From: CAYFVR01 sp046541515
GTDB taxonomy: Bacteria; Desulfobacterota; Desulfobacteria; Desulfobacterales; Desulfococcaceae
Direction of reading: 5' to 3'
Assembly: GCA_046541515.1 (NCBI GenBank)
Contig: JBKHDD010000086.1
Location: forward strand, 1 to 19,831
DNA length: 19,831 bases
In this document: in pieces, positions 1 through 6,316 of the stretch
Layout: every line of letters starts with the position of its first letter
How positions within the stretch are numbered: the stretch's first letter is position 1
Position numbers and translations under genes: made by a program
Notes under the pieces: model-generated
What the model was told of the DNA's origin: nothing
What the model saw: only the letters and a program-made list of their open reading frames with translations
Database searches by the model: none

Positions 1-987
1 GTTCCGATCCGAGTTCCGGGCGGCGTCCCTCTCCTCGTAGGCCCGGATGATCTCCTGGACCAGCCGATGGCGGACCACGTCGATTTTGGAAAAGAAGACG
101 AAGCCGATGTCGGGGATGCCTTCCAGCACCTGGCGGGCCTCCACCAGCCCCGACGGCCGGTTGGCCGGCAGGTCGATCTGGGTGACGTCGCCGGTGATGA
201 CCGCCTTGGAGTTGAAGCCGATCCGGGTGAGGAACATCTTCATCTGTTCCGAGGTGGTGTTCTGGGCCTCGTCCAGAATCACGAAGGCGTCGTTCAGGGT
301 CCGCCCGCGCATGAAGGCGAGCGGGGCCACCTCGATGACGCCTTGTTGCATCAGCCCGGACGCTTTTTCGAACCGCATCATGTCGTGAAGGGCGTCGTAG
401 AGAGGCCGCAGGTAGGGGTCCACCTTCTCGGCCAGATCGCCCGGCAGAAAGCCCAGGGCCTCCCCGGCTTCCACGGCGGGCCGGGTCAGGATGATCCGGT
501 TGACCTCCCCCTTGTTGAGCGCCGAAACCGCCATGGCCATGGCCAGGTAGGTTTTCCCGGTGCCGGCCGGGCCGATGCCGAAGACGATGTCGAAGCGGCG
601 AATGGCGTCGATATAGTTTTTCTGGTTCCGGCTTTTGGGGGTGATGTGGCGCTTTTTGGCCGTGATGAACACGGTGTCGAGGAAAATTTCCTTGAGCCGG
701 GCCCGTTCATCCTTGGACAGAATGCCGATGGCGTAATCGATGTCGTTGGGATAAATCGGGTATCCCGATTCCAGCAACTCGTAAAGCTGGTTCAGGAGAC
801 TCCGGGCCAGGTCCGCGTCGATGGGATCGCCCTGGATCAGCGCAGTGTTCCCCCGGGTGTTGATCCGGACGTCCAGGGCCGAGGCGATCCGCTGGAGGTT
901 GCGGTTTTGGTCTCCGAAGAGCTGACGGGACAGCTCGATGTCCTCGAAGGTCAGCCGGTGTTCCCGGGTTTCGCTTTGTTCATCCAT
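1..987 (-). CDS. phoH: PhoH-family ATPase (PhoH-like/YbeZ type), 3' end cut by window edge
   Basis: Leftward reading frame of 329 codons from ATG at 987-985 with no stop before base 1, so the C-terminus lies outside the window. The PhoH family is usually about 320-350 residues, so little is missing. Visible motifs are the Walker A GPAGTGKT (about residues 139-146), a Walker B-like LDEAQNT (about 238-244) and a downstream GDVTQIDLP motif, which together are diagnostic of PhoH/YbeZ. The N-terminal ~110 residues resemble the usual RNA-binding-like lead domain. Family members are cytoplasmic P-loop ATPases linked to RNA processing and ribosome maturation, often next to ybeY; whether ybeY follows cannot be seen. 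The start has only a weak GGAAG-like ribosome-binding site. It is divergent from the CvpA-family gene. Confidence 0.93.
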   Translation of the reverse strand, partial: MDEQSETREHRLTFEDIELSRQLFGDQNRNLQRIASALDVRINTRGNTALIQGDPIDADLARSLLNQLYELLESGYPIYPNDIDYAIGILSKDERARLKEIFLDTVFITAKKRHITPKSRNQKNYIDAIRRFDIVFGIGPAGTGKTYLAMAMAVSALNKGEVNRIILTRPAVEAGEALGFLPGDLAEKVDPYLRPLYDALHDMMRFEKASGLMQQGVIEVAPLAFMRGRTLNDAFVILDEAQNTTSEQMKMFLTRIGFNSKAVITGDVTQIDLPANRPSGLVEARQVLEGIPDIGFVFFSKIDVVRHRLVQEIIRAYEERDAARNSDRN

Positions 988-1251
988 ACAGGCTTCCGAT
1001 GGGGGTCCTTCCCGAGGCCGGCCGGAAACCGGCCAAATTCCCGCCGCCGGTTTCCCGGCGTTTCAAGAGCGCCGGATCGCGGGGAACGGCGCCGCGCCCG
1101 GCCCGACGACCGAATCCGTTGAAAAAGTCCGACCAACCCAAGGCGATTGGGCCGGGGCGGCGGGGCGTCGCGGCCGCGTTCGGCTCACCTATCACAGGCG
1201 GCGGAGGCTTGGCAAACGGCAAATGACCGGCGTTTTTCCAAAAAGAAAAAG

Positions 1252-1270
1252 GGTTTGACGGGGTCAAACC
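1252..1270. promoter_or_regulatory. Perfect 8-bp inverted repeat with 3-bp centre, possible operator
   Basis: GGTTTGAC-GGG-GTCAAACC is a perfect dyad lying over the -35 element of the candidate promoter for the CvpA-family gene. Its arms also carry TTTGAC on both strands. No T-run follows, so an operator is likelier than a terminator. This is inference from position and symmetry only. Confidence 0.45.
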
Positions 1271-1281
1271 GCTTTGATAAT
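1255..1281 (+). promoter_or_regulatory. Candidate sigma-70-type promoter for the CvpA-family gene
   Basis: TTGACG (1255-1260) and GATAAT (1276-1281) are separated by 15 bp; read as TTTGAC (1254-1259) the spacer is 16 bp. It lies about 75 bp upstream of the ATG at 1355. Both hexamers are close to consensus, in a locally A+T-richer stretch. Confidence 0.45.
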
Positions 1282-1354
1282 GATCGCCTTTTGCTGGCTT
1301 CCTTGTAGGCATCCGCTGAAAAAAAGTCAAAAGGAATTTGGTTCGCCGCCCGCG

Positions 1355-1882
1355 ATGAATGCCCTGGATCTGCTTTTCATCCTTGCCCTTGCGTATTGCC
1401 CCCTGGCCGGCTGGCTTGCGGGCCCCTTCCGGGAAGGCACGGCTCTGGTCGGGTTGTTGCTGGGTTTCCTGCTGGCCTGTTTTTTTCATCCGGAGGCCGC
1501 CGGAATGCTGGGCCGCTGGTTTTCCGATCCGGACTATTTGTCGCTGTTGGGCTTTCTGGCGATCTGGATGGCCGTCGGTTTCGTCACGGCCTTGGGCGGC
1601 CTTGTCGCCGACCGGATCCTCAAACCCCGCAAGGGGTTCAAGCGGCGCGGCCTGGCCGCCGGCATCGGCCTGATTCGGGCGGTCTGTTTCGCCGCGGCGC
1701 TCCTGATTCCGCTGGTGACTTTTTTTTCGGAAAACGCCGCCGTTCTCCGCCGATCCCGGTTCGCCCCGGCGGTGATGGGCCTGTCCGATCCCCTGGTCGG
1801 CATCGGGCCCGAACCGCTTCGGGAGGCCTTCCGCTCCAAGGCCCGGACCCTTCGCCGGGGCTGGGCCGAAAACCAGGCCTGA
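1355..1882 (+). CDS. CvpA-family integral membrane protein
   Basis: 175 residues. The frame is open from 1274, but the start at 1355 gives a protein that begins directly with the first membrane helix, as CvpA proteins do. Four hydrophobic segments are visible at about residues 4-24, 28-46, 63-85 and 104-126. A basic loop with KPRKGFKRRG precedes the last helix, and the tail is basic and soluble. This matches the CvpA layout and its usual length of 160-190. E. coli CvpA is an inner-membrane protein linked to colicin V production and envelope stress; its biochemical role is unsettled. No good ribosome-binding site is placed at 1355 (AAAGGAA lies about 19 bp upstream), so the start is moderately certain. 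mazG follows after 142 bp on the same strand. Confidence 0.7.
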   Translation: MNALDLLFILALAYCPLAGWLAGPFREGTALVGLLLGFLLACFFHPEAAGMLGRWFSDPDYLSLLGFLAIWMAVGFVTALGGLVADRILKPRKGFKRRGLAAGIGLIRAVCFAAALLIPLVTFFSENAAVLRRSRFAPAVMGLSDPLVGIGPEPLREAFRSKARTLRRGWAENQA

Positions 1883-2024
1883 CCCGCCGGCCCGCCCGAC
1901 CACCGCTCCGACGGATCACCGGACGGGCCCATCGACGGACCAGATTTTCGCTGAATTTTCCTGGCGATCCCGTTGGCGAAACGGAATCGCCCCCGATCGC
2001 CCGTTTATCGACAAGGAAAAACCC

Positions 2025-2876
2025 ATGAGAGATTCCGCTGTCCACATGCCCCCCGCCGAACCCGACGCGCCGGCGAACGAGTTGGATCGGCTGGGGGAAA
2101 TCATTCGCATTCTTCGCGGCGAAAACGGCTGCCCCTGGGACCGCAAGCAGACGCCGCGCAAAATGGCGCTGTATATGATCGAGGAGGCCCACGAGTTGCT
2201 GGCCGCCATCGACGACGACGATCCCGAAGCCGTCCGCGAGGAGCTGGGCGACGTGCTGTTCCAGATTCTGTTCATCGCCACCATGTATCAGGAAAAAGGG
2301 CTGTTCCGCCTGGAAGACGCCGCCCGGACCAGCCGGGAGAAAATGGTCCGCCGCCATCCCCACGTGTTCGGGGACGAGTCGGCCGAGGATACCGAGGCCG
2401 TCCGCCGTCGCTGGCACGCCATCAAAATGGCCGAAAAGGGCAACCAGGCGAAGAAATCGGTGCTGGACGCCGTTCCCCGGTCGCTTCCGGCCTTCATGCG
2501 GGCCTACCGGGTGGCCGAGCGGGCCGCCCGCACCGGATTCGACTGGGACGACCTGGCCGGTGTGATGGAGAAGGTGGAGGAGGAATGGGCCGAACTCAAG
2601 GCCGCCCTGGCCGAAGCGGAAGGAAGCGGCGACGAGAAACTTCGGGAGGCGGTGGCCATGGAATTCGGCGACCTGCTTTTCACCCTGGCCAACGTGGCCC
2701 GCTTCGCCAAAATCCATCCGGAAACCGCCCTGGCCGGATCGAACCGGAAATTCGAATTGCGCTTCCGCCACATGGAGGCCGCCGCGGCCCGGCGGCAGAA
2801 GAAGCTGGAAGATTTGACGCCGGCCGAATTCGACGACCTGTGGGAAACCGCCAAGCGGGAGACGGCCGAGGAATAG
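2025..2876 (+). CDS. mazG: Nucleoside triphosphate pyrophosphohydrolase MazG
   Basis: 283 residues, with AAGGAA (2013-2018) 6 bp before the ATG. Full-length MazG hydrolyses (d)NTPs to monophosphate and pyrophosphate, sanitising nucleotide pools, and can lower ppGpp levels in E. coli. Two MazG domains are present. The N-terminal one has NGCPWDRKQT (about 34-43), then EEAHE (53-57) and EELGD (72-76). The C-terminal one has EEEWAE (185-190) and EFGD (213-216). The acidic residues of both metal-binding EExxE...EExxD-type motifs are intact. It lies 115 bp upstream of hisH on the same strand. HisE (phosphoribosyl-ATP pyrophosphatase) belongs to the same superfamily, but the two-domain architecture and CPWD motif identify MazG rather than HisE. 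Confidence 0.93.
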   Translation: MRDSAVHMPPAEPDAPANELDRLGEIIRILRGENGCPWDRKQTPRKMALYMIEEAHELLAAIDDDDPEAVREELGDVLFQILFIATMYQEKGLFRLEDAARTSREKMVRRHPHVFGDESAEDTEAVRRRWHAIKMAEKGNQAKKSVLDAVPRSLPAFMRAYRVAERAARTGFDWDDLAGVMEKVEEEWAELKAALAEAEGSGDEKLREAVAMEFGDLLFTLANVARFAKIHPETALAGSNRKFELRFRHMEAAAARRQKKLEDLTPAEFDDLWETAKRETAEE

Positions 2877-2959
2877 GCGAAAGGCCCCGGTCCTTGTGCC
2901 GTCCGTGCCGGTCACCCCAAAGGACCGCAGGCCGCAACGCATGAAAGTTACCCCCTTGC

Positions 2960-2978
2960 CGCGGACCCTCCGTCCGCG
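2960..2978 (+). promoter_or_regulatory. Small stem-loop just upstream of hisH
   Basis: CGCGGAC-CCTCC-GTCCGCG forms a perfect 7-bp stem with a 5-nt loop, ending 13 bp before the preferred hisH start at 2992. No T-run follows, so it is not a standard terminator. It could influence hisH translation in a mazG-hisHF message. The functional role is inference. Confidence 0.35.
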
Positions 2979-2991
2979 CCAGAGAATGCCT

Positions 2992-3624
2992 ATGATCGCA
3001 ATCATCGACTACGACGCCGGCAATTTGGCCAGCGTGGAACGAGCCGTCCGGCACATCGGACGGGACTGCGCCGTGACCGCCGACGCCGCCGCCATCGACG
3101 CGGCGGAACGGATCATCTTTCCCGGCGTGGGCGCGGCCGGCGCGGCCATGGAAAGCCTTCGCCGCAGGGGACTGGACGCGGCCATCCGCCGGGCGGTGGA
3201 AGAAGGGCGGCCGGTGCTGGGCATTTGCCTGGGCACCCAGATCGTCATGGGTTCCAGCGAAGAGGACGGCGGCATCGACTGCCTGGGGCTGGTGGCCGGG
3301 GAGGTGCGCCGTTTTCCCGCCGGCATGGCCGGGCCGGGCGGCGCCGCGCTGAAAATTCCCCACATGGGCTGGAACAAGCTGCGGGTTCGAAGGGCGCATC
3401 CGGTGCTGGCGGGCCTTTCCGACGAGGATGAATTTTACTTCGTCCACAGCTACTATCCCGCCCCCGCCGACGACCAAAACGTGGTGTGCGAGACCGATTA
3501 CGGCCTCGCCTTCGCCTCGGTGGTGGCCGTCGGGAGTCTGGTGGCCACCCAGTTTCACCTGGAGAAAAGCGGCCGGCCCGGCCTTCGGATTCTGACCCAA
3601 TTTTGCGAGTGGACGCCATGCTGA
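2992..3624 (+). CDS. hisH: Imidazole glycerol phosphate synthase, glutaminase subunit HisH
   Basis: 210 residues. The frame is open from 2896, but the homologous start is the ATG at 2992 (MIAIIDYDAGN, the standard HisH N-terminus); an ATG at 2986 is the alternative. HisH releases ammonia from glutamine and channels it to HisF, for ring closure in histidine synthesis and release of AICAR. The class-I amidotransferase triad is visible: the nucleophile Cys79 in GICLGTQ, and His189 and Glu191 in QFHLEKSG. The PGVGA oxyanion-type loop and the HMGWN motif (about 124-128) are also present. The last 7 bp overlap the start of hisF, so translation is probably coupled. No strong ribosome-binding site is seen, but a hairpin lies just upstream. 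Confidence 0.95.
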   Translation: MIAIIDYDAGNLASVERAVRHIGRDCAVTADAAAIDAAERIIFPGVGAAGAAMESLRRRGLDAAIRRAVEEGRPVLGICLGTQIVMGSSEEDGGIDCLGLVAGEVRRFPAGMAGPGGAALKIPHMGWNKLRVRRAHPVLAGLSDEDEFYFVHSYYPAPADDQNVVCETDYGLAFASVVAVGSLVATQFHLEKSGRPGLRILTQFCEWTPC

Positions 3625-4397
3625 GCAAGCGCATCATCCCCTGTCTGGACGTTCGGGAGGGGAAGACGACCAAGGGGATCAAGTTTCGGAACAACGTGGA
3701 CATCGGCGATCCGGTGGAAATGGCCCGGATGTACTACGAGGGCGGCGCGGACGAGCTGGTCTTCTACGACATCACCGCCTCCCACGAAAAGCGCGGGATC
3801 ATGATCGACGTGGTCCGGCGCGTCGCCGAGACGATTTTCATTCCCTTTTCGGTGGGCGGCGGGATCCGCACGGTGGCCGACATGCGCGAGGTGTTGCTGG
3901 CCGGGGCGGAGAAGGTGAGCGTCAACTCCGCGGCGGTGAAGAATCCGGAAATCATCCGGGAGGGCGCCCGGGCCTTCGGGCGGCAGTGCGTGGTGCTGGG
4001 GATGGACGTGAAGGAGGTGGACAAATCGGAGACGATTCCCTCCGGCTACGAGATCGTGATCAACGGCGGGCGCACCTTCATGGGCATCGACGCGCTGGAA
4101 TGGGCCCGGCGCGGGCAGGAGCTGGGCGCGGGGGAAATCTGCCTCAACTCCATCGACGCCGACGGCACCCGGTCCGGCTACGCGCTCCATTTGACCCAAC
4201 TGGTTTCCGAGGCGGTGGAGATTCCCGTGATCGCCTCGGGCGGGGCGGGCGCGCCGGAGCATTTGGCCGACGTGCTCACCCTGGGCAAGGCCGACGCGGC
4301 GCTGATCGCCTCCATGACCCACTACGGCCATTACACCGTGACCGACATCAAGGAATTTCTCCACGACCGGAACATCCCGGTCCGCCGCCGCTGGTAA
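3618..4397 (+). CDS. hisF: Imidazole glycerol phosphate synthase, cyclase subunit HisF
   Basis: 259 residues, starting at the ATG inside the hisH stop region (7-bp overlap). HisF is a (beta/alpha)8 barrel that uses ammonia from HisH to convert PRFAR into imidazole glycerol phosphate and AICAR. The two catalytic aspartates known from Thermotoga maritima fall at the same numbers: Asp11 in PCLDV and Asp130 in GMDVK. Phosphate-binding loops SVGGGIR (78-84) and ASGGAGAP are intact, as is the IDADGT motif (179-184). After that motif the common GYD is GYA here (position 189), a small deviation. No other his gene is in the window. The gene ends just before three 14-bp repeats and a long hairpin shared with the convergent peptidase gene. 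Confidence 0.96.
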   Translation: MLSKRIIPCLDVREGKTTKGIKFRNNVDIGDPVEMARMYYEGGADELVFYDITASHEKRGIMIDVVRRVAETIFIPFSVGGGIRTVADMREVLLAGAEKVSVNSAAVKNPEIIREGARAFGRQCVVLGMDVKEVDKSETIPSGYEIVINGGRTFMGIDALEWARRGQELGAGEICLNSIDADGTRSGYALHLTQLVSEAVEIPVIASGGAGAPEHLADVLTLGKADAALIASMTHYGHYTVTDIKEFLHDRNIPVRRRW

Positions 4398-4398
4398 A

Positions 4399-4435
4399 CC
4401 GCGATTGTTATACCGCGATTGGTAGGCCGCGATCG
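4399..4435. repeat. Three tandem 14-bp repeats after hisF
   Basis: CCGCGATTG at 4399-4407, CCGCGATTG at 4413-4421 and CCGCGATCG at 4427-4435 recur at exactly 14-bp intervals. The array begins one base after the hisF stop and runs into the long hairpin at 4437-4470. Spacers between the 9-bp cores differ (TTATA, GTAGG). Confidence 0.75.
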
Positions 4436-4436
4436 A

Positions 4437-4470
4437 GCGGGGGGCGAAAAGGCCGCTTTTCGCGCCCCGC
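4437..4470. terminator. Long hairpin between convergent hisF and peptidase genes, probable bidirectional terminator
   Basis: Arms 4437-4451 and 4456-4470 are complementary over 15 positions with one mismatch, around the loop GCCG. It sits between two convergent stops (hisF at 4397, peptidase at 4487). There is no T-run on either strand beyond the four T's inside the arm, so it is not a textbook intrinsic terminator. Position and stability still favour transcription end or RNA 3'-end protection. Confidence 0.6.
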
Positions 4471-4486
4471 CCGGACCCTCCGCCCG

Positions 4487-5440
4487 CTATTCCTCTTCGT
4501 CTTCCTCGTCCAACCCTTCCGCATATCGTTTCTGGCGCAAGCGAAGCTGGATGAACCCGTAGACGGTGGCCAGCGCGGCGCCCACGAAAATCAATTCGTA
4601 CAGGTACTGCGCCAGAAACAGGAGCCAGGCCGGCGTATCCGCCAGGGATTCCTTCCAGTCGGCTTCCAGTTGACTCGGCGAAATCCCCAGCGCCGATTGG
4701 AACGCGGCCTTGGGAGAATCGCCCGCCTTCAGCGCGTTCAACAGGGCGAGCAGGCCCTCCCGCCCGTATTTCCGCACCAGGTAATCCACCACGCTTCGGC
4801 TTTGGGCGTAGGCCAGGGCCAGGCCGGAACGGCTGTGGGGAAATCCGTCGGAAAGGGCCGAAAGGGAAAACAGGCGACCCGAAGCCGCCGCCGCCGGAAG
4901 CGACACCTGTTCCCGGTGCGCCAGCAGTTCGGAAAGGCCGTCGCTGCTCCATTGGGCCACGCCTTCGTTGAGCCACCGGGGCAGCCGGTCCCGGTGGATG
5001 TGGCGGCCGAGCAACAGGTGGCAGAGTTCGTGCTTCAGGGTGGCGCGGAGGGCGGTGGGGTCGGTCAGGCGGGTATGGTCCAGCACGATCAGTTCCCGCT
5101 CCGCCACCGCGAAGGCGGAAAAGTAGGGGGTTCCGGCCCAGTCTTCAAACTGGTCCCGATCGTTTTGCAGAACGATGGTGGGCGTCCGGTCGTATTCCCA
5201 GCCCAGTGAGCGTTGGAGTTCCGCCCGCAGATCCGGATAGGCCGCGCCCAGGGATTCGGCGGCCGCCGATATCGACTCTGGAAAGGCGAACACCGCCTCC
5301 CCGATGCGGCGCTGTCGCAGCGGAGCGGCGGGAGCGAGAGAGGGAAAGAGAAAAAAAATGAGAAGCAGGCCGGCCGGAAAAAGGCCGACCCGCTTCCGCG
5401 GGCCCGGCGGTTTGGATGGACGGCGGAAGAGGGCGATCAG
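4487..5440 (-). CDS. Secreted/membrane-anchored peptidase-MA-like HExxH metalloprotease, apparent CTG start
   Basis: 317 residues if begun at CTG 5440-5438. The catalytic HELCH motif (about residues 137-141) is followed 18 residues later by the glutamate of WLNEG (about 156-160), the gluzincin pattern of the peptidase-MA-like family. Family members are zinc-dependent and typically extracytoplasmic. A hydrophobic segment near the C-terminus (about 270-297) with a basic then very acidic tail suggests anchoring. The first ATG/GTG/TTG in frame is a GTG at 5293, which would remove a convincing signal peptide: a basic RKR, a hydrophobic run including AGLLLIFF, and a SLAPAA cleavage-like site. A CTG at 5440 overlaps the upstream stop as CTGA and has GGAAGG 9 nt before it. 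A frameshift or sequencing error is the alternative. Substrate unknown. Confidence 0.75.
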   Translation of the reverse strand: MIALFRRPSKPPGPRKRVGLFPAGLLLIFFLFPSLAPAAPLRQRRIGEAVFAFPESISAAAESLGAAYPDLRAELQRSLGWEYDRTPTIVLQNDRDQFEDWAGTPYFSAFAVAERELIVLDHTRLTDPTALRATLKHELCHLLLGRHIHRDRLPRWLNEGVAQWSSDGLSELLAHREQVSLPAAAASGRLFSLSALSDGFPHSRSGLALAYAQSRSVVDYLVRKYGREGLLALLNALKAGDSPKAAFQSALGISPSQLEADWKESLADTPAWLLFLAQYLYELIFVGAALATVYGFIQLRLRQKRYAEGLDEEDEEE

Positions 5441-6024
5441 TCGCCAAACCCTTCCAGCTTCACCGTCACCGAGACGTGAACGTTGAGGTCTTGCAGGTTT
5501 TCCAGCACGTTGGCGAGGCTCGCCATGGCCTCCATTGCGTTGGCGGTCAGCGTTTCGGGCTTTTTGGGCGGTCTTCCCGGCCCCCGGCGGGATTTGGTTC
5601 GCCGAATCGTGGCGGCGCGAGGGCGGACGCCTTTCTTGCGGGTCCGGCGAGGCTTGGCCCGGGGGCTTTCCACGTAGGGCTTGAGTTCGGGTTTTTCTTC
5701 CAGCAGGTCGTCCAGGTCCACCTGACGATCCCCCGTGCGAAGGGTCAAACCGTAGGCCTTCGCCTCCCCCAGCGGCTGAAATTCATCCACGAAACTGTAG
5801 CGATAGCTGTTGCCGTCTTTTTCTTTCTTGATGAAGTATCCCAGATCGCATTTCGCCTCGTTGCTGAGGCGGGACAGCATGCTGGCCACATCCTGAACCT
5901 TGACTTCCTTCCCCGCCATTTCGGTCACGATCTCCGATATTTCCTTGGATTTCACCGGGCCGTGATGCAGCATGGCGTCAATGATCATCTGAACATTGCT
6001 TTTCTTTTCCGTTATCGCTTCCAT
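5437..6024 (-). CDS. Winged-helix-like protein with AT-hook-like basic tail, function unknown
   Basis: 195 residues from the ATG at 6024. This start is chosen because AAGGGGAG lies 7 nt upstream and a good promoter lies between it and the longer ATG at 6177. Residues about 8-80 look like a winged-helix fold, with helices around VQMIIDAML and VQDVASMLSRLS and then a wing-like GNSYRYSFVD. Residues 122-157 are strongly basic and include GRPPKK (150-155), an AT-hook-like minor-groove-binding core. The last ~35 residues form a helix plus a strand-like HVSVTVKL. I infer DNA binding, as a regulator or nucleoid-associated protein; no named family is recognised. It overlaps the peptidase gene by 4 bp, so the two are probably co-translated. 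Confidence 0.7.
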   Translation of the reverse strand: MEAITEKKSNVQMIIDAMLHHGPVKSKEISEIVTEMAGKEVKVQDVASMLSRLSNEAKCDLGYFIKKEKDGNSYRYSFVDEFQPLGEAKAYGLTLRTGDRQVDLDDLLEEKPELKPYVESPRAKPRRTRKKGVRPRAATIRRTKSRRGPGRPPKKPETLTANAMEAMASLANVLENLQDLNVHVSVTVKLEGFGD

Positions 6025-6031
6025 GAAAATG

Positions 6032-6039
6032 CTCCCCTT
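6032..6039 (-). promoter_or_regulatory. Ribosome-binding site that fixes the start of the winged-helix gene
   Basis: On the minus strand AAGGGGAG lies 7 nt upstream of the ATG at 6024. The alternative in-frame ATGs near 6129 and 6177 have no comparable site, and the 6177 one lies at the upstream edge of the promoter. Confidence 0.6.
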
Positions 6040-6148
6040 GTTGTCTTCCTTCGTTTCTATCGGGCTCCAATCGGAATCCGACGGGACTCTTTGCTGGATT
6101 TTCGGTGATTTCCAGTCGTTGCTATCCATTCGCATGCGGTCTTGAATC

Positions 6149-6177
6149 ACACTAAGAAGCGGGCCGAAAAATGTCAA
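6149..6177 (-). promoter_or_regulatory. Candidate sigma-70 promoter for the winged-helix/peptidase pair
   Basis: On the minus strand TTGACA (6177-6172, perfect -35) is followed after 17 bp by TAGTGT (6154-6149). Transcription would begin near 6142, giving a leader of about 118 nt. The palindrome GAATATTC (6178-6185) abuts the -35 element and could be a binding site. Confidence 0.55.
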
Positions 6178-6316
6178 GAATATTCGACGATATTTTCCCG
6201 TTTTTTGGTTTAGAAACGTTCTCGGGGGGAAGCGTCAGGGGGAATTGGGCGTCAAGGCGGGAACGCGCGGAGGGGTTTCCGCAATCCGATGGGCGGGGGA
6301 GGAAGGGGGGCGGGCA

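Larger units (their letters stand above)
988..1354. other. Divergent intergenic spacer between phoH and the CvpA-family gene
   Basis: A 367-bp stretch with no convincing gene. The part nearest phoH is very G+C rich and has two short hairpins, GGCCGG-AAA-CCGGCC (1020-1034) and CGCCGG-TTTC-CCGGCG (1045-1060). Both would sit in the phoH mRNA leader if transcription starts farther right. The part nearest the CvpA-family gene is less G+C rich and holds a perfect inverted repeat (1252-1270) overlapping a candidate promoter (1255-1281). No clear phoH promoter was found; TTGCCA with GATAGG 16 bp away on the minus strand (around 1190-1220) is weak. Confidence 0.6.

Noticed and set aside
67..1122. Rightward frame opposite PhoH
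   Set aside because: Antisense to a protein with intact Walker A and DEAQ motifs; no recognisable domain.
4399..4435. CRISPR-like array
   Set aside because: The units are 9 bp with 5-bp spacers, far too short for CRISPR repeats and spacers. No cas gene is near.
6025..6177. Longer N-terminus for the winged-helix protein
   Set aside because: A TTGACA/TAGTGT promoter lies at 6177-6149, downstream of or overlapping that start, and the ATG at 6024 has a better ribosome-binding site.
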